Shown here piece after piece: positions 7,216-14,565 of a stretch of DNA of 22,024 nt. Source of the DNA: a virus; the IMG/VR virus record IMGVR_UViG_3300024518_002090, positions 1-22,024 of that record, one strand, 5' to 3'. The position numbers were made by a program, and so were the translations under genes. Under the pieces are notes generated by a model that saw nothing but the letters and a program-made list of their open reading frames with translations, made no database searches and was not told the origin of the DNA. Within the stretch, counting starts at the first letter, position 1. Every line of letters starts with the position of its first letter.

Positions 7216-7548
7216 CTATGTACTCACTAATTGGCCGGTAGCCCTAAACACTAGGGAATTTGCGGCGCTTGATTCTGCTCGAATTGTACCACCCTTGGGC
7301 ACTAAATGCCCTATGATGGCCGGAGCTAGATCAAAGCCGCGCAATGATGTTACAAATTTGGTTGGTGAGTTGGCACCTGGGGTGCTTGTTGAGTCGTAAA
7401 TATAGACTCTGTAGGAGCGGTTTACGCCAGTGTTATTGGTTGCCGTAAATGCTGTGATTTGCGTATCCTCAGACGCCGTGAATAATATCTCAACAGCATC
7501 AGCTACAGAGCTTTGAGCGTTAGCAATTAAGGTGTATTCATTCGCCAT
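7216..7548 (-). CDS. Small beta-rich virion protein of unknown role
   Basis: A 110-residue protein without signal peptide or membrane segment. It alternates hydrophobic and polar residues in a way that suggests a small beta-sandwich (EYTLIANAQSS, ITAFTATNNTG, YRVYIYDSTS, GGTIRAESS, NSLVFRATGQLV). Proteins of this look occur beside fibre genes in tailed phages and may decorate or trimerise a fibre. Its start overlaps the TAA of the 422-residue fibre-like gene by one base, so the two are probably translated together and may form one assembly. I do not recognise a named family. Confidence 0.55.
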   Translation of the reverse strand: MANEYTLIANAQSSVADAVEILFTASEDTQITAFTATNNTGVNRSYRVYIYDSTSTPGANSPTKFVTSLRGFDLAPAIIGHLVPKGGTIRAESSAANSLVFRATGQLVST

Positions 7549-8816
7549 TACAGAACCCTTAAAAACGCATGATCGACAATTATGTTCGTTGTGTTCGTCT
7601 GATTCTCTACAAACACTTCAATGTAATCATTCTCCTCAAATGTTAACTGCCAAGGAAGCGATAATGTGCGAGGGCTTGACCCACTAATAGCAACATCAAT
7701 ACCGGACGCGGTAATAGCTACGCCGTTAAAGAAAAGGTAGATCTTTACAGTTATCGCCCCACCCCCAGCTGAGATTAATCCTAAAGAGACATCGACCGGG
7801 CCTTTAAGATCCCTCTCAGCGAGATAAGTAATGCGTCCAGCCGCAGTTGTTGAGAATAGCGAGGACTGAACCTCAACCCATGTACCAGCAACCAGAACCG
7901 CATTAGATGCATCTGTGCTGGATGCTGAAATCACCGTTTCTGTAGCGTTCCCGCTAAAGGATGTTAGTGCGTCGGGCTGTGTGTCGGCTGTGGGGTTGTT
8001 GCCGGAAAATCTCCAGCGAATATCATCCGTGGTGATGTTCTCAAGATCGGTCATTCCGGCCAGAAATTCTGAGTTACTTACTGTCGCTAAGCGACCCGCA
8101 GGAACGTTGCCGCTACTAGCTAGACCAGATATACCATAAGCTCCAGCCGGGGCGGTAAAGAATAAGTTATTCATCTCTATGACGGTTGCGGTCGCTGACC
8201 CGAAATCAACGCCCTTAAAGGACGCGGACGTTGACGAGAACGCTAACCGCTCAAGAGACACGAGAAGAGGCGCGCCAACCAACTCTATGCCCAAGCCAAC
8301 ACCTAGCCCGGTCGTATTAGAGCATTGCAGTGAGCGAATATCCTCAAATCGGCCCCACTTAGCGCCACCCAGAACGCTTAGATTTAGCGCCGTAAACCGG
8401 TACACCTGTCCAACAGTATCACTAAAATCAAACGCCTGGTTTGTCGCCCCTATAATAATCTGCACGTCATGTATATATATTGAGGCGTCCACAGCCGTCA
8501 TAAATACGCCAGACCCTGTAAACGTTATGGCGTGGGCTGTAAACGCTGGCGAGCTAAATGCAACACCATCGAGAACAGTTATGCTTTTAGCAGTGGAGAA
8601 CGAGTCCATCAAAACGTATGACGTGTTCGCGTCAAGAGTAATGGTTGTTGCTGTCTGGTTGGGAAAGTCGGCCTCTTCTGATAGGTATACGGTCTTATCT
8701 GCGCCAAGCTGACTGTATAAATCAGTAAAATTATCGTTTGTTTTATCAAAAGCTACAGGAGGAGTGTCGCCGTTGCCGGCATCATCCGCGCCTATTGTAA
8801 TTAGTTGCTGAGCCAT
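7548..8816 (-). CDS. Fibre-like virion protein with jelly-roll C-terminus
   Basis: A 422-residue likely fibre protein. Residues about 6-36 (ITIGADDAGNGDTPPVAFDKTNDNFTDLY, split here only in description) follow the fibre N-terminal pattern of an IG..DDG.GD motif then AFDK.N.NF..LY. The middle (about 50-270) is repetitive beta sequence suited to a beta-helix. The C-terminus (about 290-422) holds TWVEVQSSLFSTTAAGRITY and ends in ENDYIEVFVENQTNTTNIIV, a jelly-roll-like module seen at the ends of many phage fibres. It occupies the position, after the gp10-like gene, where P22 has the tail needle gp26, but it lacks the long coiled coil of gp26. It could be a side or head fibre, or a functional substitute for the needle tip. 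The start overlaps the upstream stop by one base. Confidence 0.65.
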   Translation of the reverse strand: MAQQLITIGADDAGNGDTPPVAFDKTNDNFTDLYSQLGADKTVYLSEEADFPNQTATTITLDANTSYVLMDSFSTAKSITVLDGVAFSSPAFTAHAITFTGSGVFMTAVDASIYIHDVQIIIGATNQAFDFSDTVGQVYRFTALNLSVLGGAKWGRFEDIRSLQCSNTTGLGVGLGIELVGAPLLVSLERLAFSSTSASFKGVDFGSATATVIEMNNLFFTAPAGAYGISGLASSGNVPAGRLATVSNSEFLAGMTDLENITTDDIRWRFSGNNPTADTQPDALTSFSGNATETVISASSTDASNAVLVAGTWVEVQSSLFSTTAAGRITYLAERDLKGPVDVSLGLISAGGGAITVKIYLFFNGVAITASGIDVAISGSSPRTLSLPWQLTFEENDYIEVFVENQTNTTNIIVDHAFLRVL

Positions 8817-9103
8817 TATGCTTTCGCCATATCAATAGTTATTCTGGTTGTGTCAATAGTCCACCCGGTAGAATCTACCGTAAATGGGTTATCTGTTATT
8901 TCATTTTCGATCTGAACTATTCTAGCCATCATGCTCGCCATTAGGCCGGTATCCGACTTTTGACTCTCTGCGTTTGTGCTATTCTCCAAATCCTCGAAGA
9001 ATCGCTCTAGCTGAGTAGTAGCAACTAGGTTTTTTTCTCCTAGCTGGCTAGTCTGCTCTACTATAATCTCTTCACCTGAGCTTGGACGGCTAGTAATGGT
9101 CAT
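8816..9103 (-). CDS. Small coiled-coil virion protein of unknown role
   Basis: A 95-residue protein. Residues about 10-68 are predicted helical with heptad-like spacing (NLVATTQLERFFEDLEN, GLMASMMARIVQIENEI), followed by a short threonine-rich beta tail (FTVDSTGWTIDTTRITIDMAKA, two to three short FTVD-type repeats). Its ATG overlaps the stop of the gp10-like gene in an ATGA junction, and its own stop overlaps the next start by one base. The coiled coil immediately after gp10 raises the possibility that it does part of the work of a tail needle, but it is far shorter than P22 gp26 (233). No named family is recognised. Confidence 0.5.
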   Translation of the reverse strand: MTITSRPSSGEEIIVEQTSQLGEKNLVATTQLERFFEDLENSTNAESQKSDTGLMASMMARIVQIENEITDNPFTVDSTGWTIDTTRITIDMAKA

Positions 9104-10455
9104 AGATCAGCCTCAAGCGCTTCCATGGACAACTTAACGTTACCCGTGCCTCGCATTCTAATCTGGCAGAAACTCTCGTATGTACCAAGCCCACCGCCCC
9201 ACCTAATGCGGTGGTTATAGTTTCCCGTTGCTAGTAGATTTCTATACGTGAAATCATCATTAGCAACACCATCGCGACCAAGGCTTAAGCCTATTGTTGT
9301 GTCATCTTGACCTGTGAGCAAGTCAGCCTCTAAAGCTCTTAACGAGAAATAGCTGTTTTTTGTAGACCGAACAAATGTGCAAAGCTCATACTCAACCTGC
9401 GCACCATACTCTCCGGGCGTATCAGTTAAAGAGCCTATTTGGCCCGTAGTCCTGTGACCGACATAATACCGGTTATAAGCAAAGGTGACGTATTTACCAT
9501 TCCATGGGCCGGTTGTTAGCGCGTCAAGTGATGAGTCAAAATAGATCCAATTACCGCCAATGTAAGCAATGGTATACGGCGCAATGTTCCAGCCTATGAC
9601 CTGCGCACCTTTCCATTGAAACGAAAATGCGTTGGCGTCTTTTAATTGTCCAGACGTGTATTCAGTATTTAGCAGCTCATTGATAGCACTATTAGATATA
9701 GCCGGAGCTTGACCAGACTGCATAATATTAATCGAGTAGCCCTGATCCCTAGTATTGCCGATGAATGCAAACGTTCCAAGGTATCGAATGCCGCCGCCGA
9801 TATAACCAACATCAATACGCGCATTATCCCGCTTTAAAAACGGCGTTAATACATTAGTTGTGGGCCTGAATATCTCGAAAGCTTGACCGCCGCCAATATA
9901 TAATTGATTGGATATGTTTATAGTAAATTTGTTTAAATCTGGCAGCTCTTCGGCGTCGAAGAAGTTTAGCGGGTTAATGTTTCCCGCCTGGTCAACTTCA
10001 GAATAGAATGCTGGCTCGCCATCCGAAGGAATAAATACATGGCGACCGTTGATAAAATCAACACTATTGGACGGAATGAAATCAGGGTCCGTTATCTGGA
10101 CTAGACCCGTATCATCGTTGTATGTGTAGCCGTTGCCACCTTTAACGATAATAACTAGATTGACTTGACCTAATGAGAATACGCAATCAGCAGAACCTGC
10201 AATTGTTCCTAGGTCCGTAAGAGTACCGCCAACCTCCAGTCGTTGTAATTTTGAGCCGATAACAAAGTAGGGCTTAGAGTCAACATACCATGTAGCGTTG
10301 GCTCTGCACCCCACCTCACTAGACACAACTTCCGCCTTCGTTCCGGGCGTCCTAAGCAAATATCCTTCGTGTGAGAAAAGATTAATTAGATATTCGCTTA
10401 ATTTCGGCGTGTCTTTAATGCCAGTTATGCCCTGCGGCAAAGGTACAGCAGTCAT
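9100..10455 (-). CDS. Packaged-DNA stabilisation protein, gp10-like
   Basis: A 451-residue head-completion protein in the position of P22 gp10 (472 residues), which assembles below the gp4 ring and closes the tail hub so packaged DNA does not leak. The N-terminus has the family feel: LSEYLINLFSHEGYLLRTPGTKAEV parallels the Y..NL......YL.S.PG start of P22 gp10. Most of the remainder is beta-propeller-like with repeated aromatic-glycine strands (YIGGGIRYLGTFAFIGN, GGNWIYFDSS, YNRYYVGHRTTGQIGSL). It is linked to its neighbours by ATGA overlaps on both sides (10452-10455 and 9100-9103), a sign of coupled translation with the gp4-like protein it would contact. Confidence 0.8.
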   Translation of the reverse strand: MTAVPLPQGITGIKDTPKLSEYLINLFSHEGYLLRTPGTKAEVVSSEVGCRANATWYVDSKPYFVIGSKLQRLEVGGTLTDLGTIAGSADCVFSLGQVNLVIIVKGGNGYTYNDDTGLVQITDPDFIPSNSVDFINGRHVFIPSDGEPAFYSEVDQAGNINPLNFFDAEELPDLNKFTINISNQLYIGGGQAFEIFRPTTNVLTPFLKRDNARIDVGYIGGGIRYLGTFAFIGNTRDQGYSINIMQSGQAPAISNSAINELLNTEYTSGQLKDANAFSFQWKGAQVIGWNIAPYTIAYIGGNWIYFDSSLDALTTGPWNGKYVTFAYNRYYVGHRTTGQIGSLTDTPGEYGAQVEYELCTFVRSTKNSYFSLRALEADLLTGQDDTTIGLSLGRDGVANDDFTYRNLLATGNYNHRIRWGGGLGTYESFCQIRMRGTGNVKLSMEALEADL

Positions 10456-11168
10456 GATCCCACCGCGACGCTTACGTTAAATAAGAAATCAAAGTCGCGT
10501 ATCTCTGCATTTGCATAAGTGGCCCTAGCTTTGATTTTGATCACCCCCTCTGTTGTAAACGTCACTAGTGAAGTAGATGTATTCAATGTCGTGCTTGTGC
10601 CGCTTATCGTAGCCGTTCCCTGCTCTACCGTCCACACCACGCTAGATACTGTGGTGCCACTCTTAACGGCATCAGAATCAAAATCAGCGACATATAGGAA
10701 CGCCTCGCCTTTGTTTGGCGACTCAACGTAATTGTACTTAGTATTGTCGTGTTGGTTGTAGAACTGTCGAGACCACCAGCAACCGCCTGAATTGCCACTA
10801 CCTACAGGCATATTCTCAGGGAGTCTCTGATTGGTGGGCGGCTTGGCATTGACGTATAGCGTGTTGTTCGCAATCTTCTGCTGTTTGAAGAACGATGGAA
10901 CAAAATCACGTGTTTGAATAAATGGCGCAACCGCTTCGGCTAGATTAAAAATAAGCCCACGTTTGGCCCACGGGTATTCCTTTAATTCGTCGTTTATAGA
11001 CGCTGGAATCTGAGGCGTTACATACAACCCATTGCCACGCATAGTCTCAAGCATATCAACTAACTGTTGAAAGCCCTCGGACTGCATAGCGGGATCAACA
11101 GCTAGCAGTGATGAAAACTCATTACAGAGCTTTAAACTGCTGTTGACGATTATCTTTGCTGTTGTCAT
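10452..11168 (-). CDS. Head-completion adaptor, gp4-like, with extra Ig-like domain
   Basis: A 238-residue adaptor in the position of P22 gp4, which forms the ring that extends the portal after packaging. Residues 1 to about 150 are the gp4-like part: an initial helix (IIVNSSLKLCNEFSSLLAVD), a long helix with LVDMLETMRGNGLYV, a second helical block with LAEAVAPFI, and the signature LPENMPVGSGNS, close to RMPTGSGNS of P22 gp4. Residues about 155-238 form an added beta domain (SSVVWTVEQGTATISGTSTT, LVTFTTEGVIKIKARATYA) resembling a bacterial Ig-like fold, absent from the 166-residue P22 protein. Its start lies inside the end of the small gene upstream (47-base overlap). P22 gp4 also has muralytic activity; I see no clear active site here. 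Confidence 0.78.
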   Translation of the reverse strand: MTTAKIIVNSSLKLCNEFSSLLAVDPAMQSEGFQQLVDMLETMRGNGLYVTPQIPASINDELKEYPWAKRGLIFNLAEAVAPFIQTRDFVPSFFKQQKIANNTLYVNAKPPTNQRLPENMPVGSGNSGGCWWSRQFYNQHDNTKYNYVESPNKGEAFLYVADFDSDAVKSGTTVSSVVWTVEQGTATISGTSTTLNTSTSLVTFTTEGVIKIKARATYANAEIRDFDFLFNVSVAVGS

Positions 11169-11319
11169 AAGTGGCCTTGTTCGGTTTTGATTGCTTAGCG
11201 TTTTGACGCTTCCAGCCTAAAGACTTGGCATACTCAATCGTAGCAGGATTATGTACTGTCGTGATCTCTCTACCGCTAGGGCGTACCCATGTAATAGATT
11301 TGGTGCTGTTATCTTCCAC
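11122..11319 (-). CDS. Small basic protein between coat and gp4-like genes
   Basis: A 65-residue protein with WVRPSGREITTVHNPATIEY in the first third, then a Lys/Asn/Gln-rich hydrophilic tail. Similar small proteins often follow the coat gene in podophages; their role is unknown to me, though the first part could be a small folded domain binding DNA or a capsid partner. The frame extends to a GTG at 11329-11331, but I prefer the GTG at 11317-11319 because GGAG lies six bases before it, whereas the upstream GTG lacks a ribosome site. Both give the same downstream protein. It lies just after the probable coat terminator, so its expression may be lower than that of coat. Confidence 0.6.
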   Translation of the reverse strand: MEDNSTKSITWVRPSGREITTVHNPATIEYAKSLGWKRQNAKQSKPNKATYDNSKDNRQQQFKAL

Positions 11320-11330
11320 GGTTTTCTCCA

Positions 11331-11364
11331 CAAGAACAAAAGAAAGCGGCCCATTATAGACCGC
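11331..11364 (-). terminator. Probable intrinsic terminator after the coat gene
   Basis: On the minus strand, ten bases after the coat stop, GCGGTC and GGCCGC can pair as a 6-bp stem with one G-U pair and a 7-base loop (TATAATG), followed by TTTCTTTTGTTCTTG. The shape and position fit a terminator or attenuator that would limit readthrough from the strongly expressed coat gene. The stem is short, so partial termination is more likely than complete. Confidence 0.5.
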
Positions 11365-11373
11365 ATTAACAAC

Positions 11374-12642
11374 TTAAGGAGTACCGAAGCCTTGACCCGC
11401 GAAGAACGGATTAAGTGCCGCGTAAGCAGGACGTAAATCGAAGCGAACAATCTGTTTGTTCTCTCGGATTGATGCACCCTTACTACAGCGTAGCTGCATT
11501 CCATCCATAGTAGTGCCGATAGTATCAGTCGAGTACAATTTTTCAATTGGTACAGAGCCGACACCGAACGCATCACGATGGTAGAACAAGTTAGGCTGAG
11601 TAACCGCGCCATCTGGATAAAGCAGAGTAACAACATCACCAGAAGTGATTGCTGTGTCTACCGTATTGTATGCGCCAGCCGATTCAAATACACCCGGGCC
11701 AGTTACAACGATGTTACCAGCACCAGCGGCATCAAGTGTAACCTCGGCGGTAACTACTGCGGTCCATACAACTTGAGCACCAGCCGCGTTAATAACAGGG
11801 TTGCGCGTTGATAGGTTCAAGCGATTACGGCCTGTGACTTGGATGATCTCACCAGCTTTGACCACTGTGTTAGCTTGGAATGCAGTTACCGCAAGTGTTT
11901 GCGTCATTGTATCCTTCGCTGCAACGTATGTAGCAGTAGGTGTACCTGTTAATGTGCCAGCCCGATCTGCGCCCGCGCCTGTAGCGGTTGCTAGCGTGTC
12001 TGCTGTCATAACGCGCATTCCACCAAAGTTATCAGCGAGCGTAGCGTTACGGAAAGCTTCAGAGACTAGCGGATCAGCCGCGCCTAGACTGCGCTGCACG
12101 TCTGCTAGAGCTGTTTGCAAGAAAGGGTTGCCCATGTAGTTCCAGTCGCCAGCAGGAACACCACAAGAGCGCATAAGCGCGCCAGCGTTTGCCACTTCTG
12201 CCCAAGTACTTACTGCTGTGCCAGGCGTACCTGCAAGCATGGATGTGTTTTTCATAGCGAATGCTGAGAAATCGATCTCAAAATCCGTTACAACACGTCG
12301 AGCCGCGTCATCGAAGAAACGTTGACCGCCATCAGGCATTTTTAACGCTTGATCTGCCTCTTGGAAATCCATCTCAACAGTAATGTAATCCTGTACTGTT
12401 GCCGTGGCTTTACCGGTAATGATAGAAGAGGCTGTAGTGCCTGAGATATCACCATCAGAAGTACGGTTAGAAACGAAATCCGTTGGACGTGGGAAATCAA
12501 CCTGTGTGCCTGTATCTGACCCAAAAGCGCCAGAAAGTAAGGCTGTGTTTACTGTTTTTGTTACGGCGCGCTGACTCTCAAAGGACCCAAGGACCCCCTT
12601 CATTAGTTTGCGCGTAAAATTACTGTCAAAATCATTAGCCAT
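11374..12642 (-). CDS. Major coat protein, P22 gp5-like
   Basis: The shell protein of the head, 422 residues (P22 coat is 430). It starts ANDFDSNFTRKLMKGVLGSFE and has the P22-type HK97-fold pattern: an N-terminal helix, a DFPRPTDFVSNRTSDGDISG loop, and the long-helix region with ARRVVTDFEIDFSAFAM. Residues about 225-340 look like the insertion domain that folds apart from the HK97 core in P22 (PTATYVAAKDTMTQTLAV, GEIIQVTGRNRLNLSTRNPV). The C-terminus returns to the core (QLRCSKGASIRENKQIVRFD). GGAGG lies six bases before the ATG, the strongest ribosome site in the window, as expected for the most abundant virion protein. It follows scaffold by 14 bases and precedes a probable terminator. Confidence 0.9.
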   Translation of the reverse strand: MANDFDSNFTRKLMKGVLGSFESQRAVTKTVNTALLSGAFGSDTGTQVDFPRPTDFVSNRTSDGDISGTTASSIITGKATATVQDYITVEMDFQEADQALKMPDGGQRFFDDAARRVVTDFEIDFSAFAMKNTSMLAGTPGTAVSTWAEVANAGALMRSCGVPAGDWNYMGNPFLQTALADVQRSLGAADPLVSEAFRNATLADNFGGMRVMTADTLATATGAGADRAGTLTGTPTATYVAAKDTMTQTLAVTAFQANTVVKAGEIIQVTGRNRLNLSTRNPVINAAGAQVVWTAVVTAEVTLDAAGAGNIVVTGPGVFESAGAYNTVDTAITSGDVVTLLYPDGAVTQPNLFYHRDAFGVGSVPIEKLYSTDTIGTTMDGMQLRCSKGASIRENKQIVRFDLRPAYAALNPFFAGQGFGTP

Positions 12643-12648
12643 GATTGG

Positions 12649-12653
12649 CCTCC
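12649..12653 (-). promoter_or_regulatory. Strong ribosome binding site of the coat gene
   Basis: A perfect GGAGG six bases upstream of the coat ATG, consistent with high expression and confirming the start. Confidence 0.75.
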
Positions 12654-12656
12654 AGT

Positions 12657-13451
12657 TTATTCAAAAGTTGCGCCGGTTAACAAAGGACTTGTTCCGTCCG
12701 TTGGTGCTGATCCTGCTCCACGTGTGGGGCTTATTGGATCGGGCGCGTTAGTGTGTGCCGGTTTTTTGCTCAAAGCTTGAGGCTTGATCTCATTAGCCAA
12801 CTTAATGTAAGCGTGACCGCCTACGGACCCTCGCAATTCCTGTATTTTCTCTGGGTTGTCAGCCAGAAAGTCAACGATCTTTGCGCCATCGGGATCTGAA
12901 TATATAAATTCCGCCAAATCTGGTGGAAGCCGGTTAGACGCCAATACTTGCTCGTTCGCCTGCATTTTAACTTCAGATATTCCCGCTTTAATCCCGCCAT
13001 CGACATAGCTTGTAACTATTTCGTTGTGACGTTTTTGGCTGGCATCTGCTGCCTGTAGCTTTTCGCTAGCTATTCGACTTTCATCTTGATCCTTTTGGGC
13101 TTCCTGTAGAGCGTTTGCCGCTACAGCTTTGTGATAATCCGAAACCTGTTGCTTATATTTCGCTTCATCATCAAAACGTAAATCATCACTAGGCAATTCA
13201 GGAACAGTTACATCTTTAGGGGCTTCTTTAACCGCCTTCAATGTCTCAAGCTCAGCTTTTAACTGATCATTTTCCTGCTTTGCGTGAAAATTACGCGCCG
13301 TTAGGGTCGAGATTCGTTTCTCATAGCCATTCGATACTGGTTGTTCTACTTCTTCGGTGGTAGCTTCTGCCACCTCTGGACTTTCTACAGCGTCTACTAC
13401 TGGTTCAGCCGTTTGTGTCTCAGTTACTTCGTTCAGCTCTTCTTCACTCAT
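12657..13451 (-). CDS. Scaffolding protein, gp8 position
   Basis: A 264-residue protein that should guide coat assembly into a procapsid and then leave. It sits directly upstream of coat. The N-terminal 40 residues are strongly acidic (MSEEELNEVTETQTAEPVVD), followed by heptad-like helix (about 45-75, ISTLTARNFHAKQENDQLKA) and a Gln/Lys/Ala-rich charged helical centre. The final third is Pro/Gly/Thr-rich and probably flexible. This overall make-up is characteristic of phage scaffolds, which share little sequence. P22 scaffold (303) ends in a basic helix that binds coat; here the basic patch ALSKKPAHTN lies further in, so the coat-binding site may differ. AAGGTG precedes the ATG at a normal distance. 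Confidence 0.78.
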   Translation of the reverse strand: MSEEELNEVTETQTAEPVVDAVESPEVAEATTEEVEQPVSNGYEKRISTLTARNFHAKQENDQLKAELETLKAVKEAPKDVTVPELPSDDLRFDDEAKYKQQVSDYHKAVAANALQEAQKDQDESRIASEKLQAADASQKRHNEIVTSYVDGGIKAGISEVKMQANEQVLASNRLPPDLAEFIYSDPDGAKIVDFLADNPEKIQELRGSVGGHAYIKLANEIKPQALSKKPAHTNAPDPISPTRGAGSAPTDGTSPLLTGATFE

Positions 13452-13584
13452 TTAGCACACCTTATTTGATTGCTGGTTAGGCTCATAGCTTGAGGCTATT
13501 AATCTTCCTTGATTTTACTATTGTTATTGGCGTTGAACACGTTTAGACTAATACGCACCGTGATAACGTAATGGAGCGTGAAGA

Positions 13585-13743
13585 ATGGTTTATATAATTT
13601 TAGTCACACACCCTTATGAATTTTCGAAATGTAAGGGCGTCTTTTCGTCAAGAAAGAAGGCAGAAAAAGCGATGAGCTTATTCAAAAAAGACAGTTATGA
13701 CCAATGGGAAATAGAGGAGTTTCGACTGGATGAATGTAAATGA
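13585..13743 (+). CDS. Small DUF7336-like protein
   Basis: First gene of the reversed cassette between scaffold and portal; 52 residues. The order is a first beta strand (MVYIILVTHPYEF), the motif GVFSSRKKAEKAMSLFKK at 19-36, and a final IEEFRLDE, which matches a common small bacterial and phage protein (a DUF7336-like pattern of V.I..H.Y then G.FSS...A..A then F.I....LDE). The function of that group is unknown to me. GGAG lies eight bases before the ATG. Its last codons overlap the next start by 4 bases (ATGA). It is a counter-oriented small gene within the late module. Confidence 0.6.
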   Translation: MVYIILVTHPYEFSKCKGVFSSRKKAEKAMSLFKKDSYDQWEIEEFRLDECK

Positions 13744-13919
13744 AGCCAAAATATAGATATAACCACAAAAAACATAAATGGGATCGCCTTTATAGGTTTA
13801 ACACTAATGTGCGCGTGGTTACCGGCCAACAAAAGCCAGACGGCAGCCTTGTTACTTTCGATTTACCGTTTGATAGCCCGCTAGTTGACGTATATAGGAG
13901 GAATATATGCTCAAAGTAA
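13740..13919 (+). CDS. Small basic protein of unknown function
   Basis: A 59-residue protein whose first 20 residues are very basic and aromatic (KPKYRYNHKKHKWDRLYRF), followed by a short beta-like part (VRVVTGQQKPDGSLVTFDL). The basic start could bind nucleic acid, which is inference only. It is supported by chained overlaps: 4 bases with the gene before and 13 bases with the gene after. No family is recognised. Confidence 0.5.
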   Translation: MKPKYRYNHKKHKWDRLYRFNTNVRVVTGQQKPDGSLVTFDLPFDSPLVDVYRRNICSK

Positions 13920-14074
13920 CAGCAGAAGAGTTTAAGAAGAACCCGCGACGTGTTTATCGCGCAGCCGATAAGGGCGGAATAGTCAAAATTAATCACGATC
14001 ACTATCAAGATAAGGTTTTTGAATTGACTGCTAGGGATAGAATGCCGCTAGCTGAGGAGAAGAAAGATGTTTAA
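13907..14074 (+). CDS. Phd/YefM-like antitoxin-type protein
   Basis: A 55-residue protein resembling the N-terminal DNA-binding half of Phd/YefM antitoxins: VTAEEFKKNPRRVYRAADKG then GIVKINHDHYQDKVFEL follows the S..EF..N...V...A..G..V.I..H pattern of that fold. Full Phd-type antitoxins run to about 70-90 residues and end in a toxin-binding tail; here only a short charged tail (ARDRMPLAEEKKDV) follows, so it may be a stand-alone repressor or decoy. GGAGG lies close upstream of the ATG. It overlaps the gene before by 13 bases and the gene after by 8. No recognisable Doc, YoeB or RelE toxin is next to it, so a toxin-antitoxin pair is not shown. Confidence 0.6.
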   Translation: MLKVTAEEFKKNPRRVYRAADKGGIVKINHDHYQDKVFELTARDRMPLAEEKKDV

Positions 14075-14396
14075 ATGGTTTAAGGAAAACGAAGCTATAA
14101 ACGAAACATACAAAGGTCTCGCCGAAGTATCAAACACCGAAAAGAGGCAGGTTGCAGCAAGGGAGAATGCCCGAAGACTTGCACACGACCTATCTGGCGA
14201 TATCGGAATACTAAGGCAGTTTTTCGATATAACGCCAAAGATTGGCAAATTTGGCATAACAGAAAAAGGCAAGGATGGGTGTATATTAACAATGCAAGAG
14301 GAATTTATGCCTGGGGTGATGGCAACCTTTTACACCTCGCACGAGGGAGTTATGGGGTTTGAATTTATAGAGGTGGGCAGTAATGATAGCCAATAA
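14067..14396 (+). CDS. Unknown protein in reversed cassette
   Basis: A 109-residue soluble protein with no signal or membrane segment. The first half is a charged helix (NEAINETYKGLAEVSNTEKR, then QVAARENARRLAHDLSGDIG), and the second half is beta-rich with ITEKGKDGCILTMQEEF and VMATFYTSHEGVMGFEF. GAGGAG lies seven bases before the ATG. It starts inside the end of the Phd-like gene, so translation is likely coupled. The position after an antitoxin-like gene is where a toxin would be expected, but I see no known toxin motif. Function unknown. Confidence 0.55.
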   Translation: MFKWFKENEAINETYKGLAEVSNTEKRQVAARENARRLAHDLSGDIGILRQFFDITPKIGKFGITEKGKDGCILTMQEEFMPGVMATFYTSHEGVMGFEFIEVGSNDSQ

Positions 14397-14565
14397 AGCC
14401 AAACACGACATAGCACAAGCTATAATCCTTCAGAACATCCTTGTTCAAATAAAAGTTAAATCGCCTAAACTGTTCTCCAAGATACAACGTGACTTCAAAG
14501 AAGCGCTTAAGGACGACTCTAATTTTAATCCGATCAAGTCGCTTATTGAAATACTGGAATCTTAG
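14383..14565 (+). CDS. Small helical protein at the end of the reversed cassette
   Basis: A 60-residue helical protein (ANKAKHDIAQAIILQNILVQ, then SPKLFSKIQRDFKEALKDD). GAGGTG lies upstream, and the start overlaps the previous gene by 14 bases. Its stop codon overlaps the stop of the portal gene on the other strand (14562-14565), so the cassette is packed directly against portal with no terminator between. No family recognised. Confidence 0.5.
   Translation: MIANKAKHDIAQAIILQNILVQIKVKSPKLFSKIQRDFKEALKDDSNFNPIKSLIEILES

Noticed and set aside
8179-8712. 177-codon plus-strand frame opposite the fibre-like gene
   Set aside because: It is antisense to a supported gene and has shadow-frame composition with no recognisable domain.
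13452-13584. Divergent promoter region between scaffold and the reversed cassette
   Set aside because: A promoter is expected here, but I could not find a hexamer pair with proper spacing on either strand; only a 5-bp hairpin (13485-13499) and weak matches are visible.
14048-14292. Minus-strand frames of 65-74 codons opposite the 109-residue gene
   Set aside because: They would keep the late operon unidirectional, but they lack ribosome sites, while the plus-strand genes each have one and overlap in a chain.
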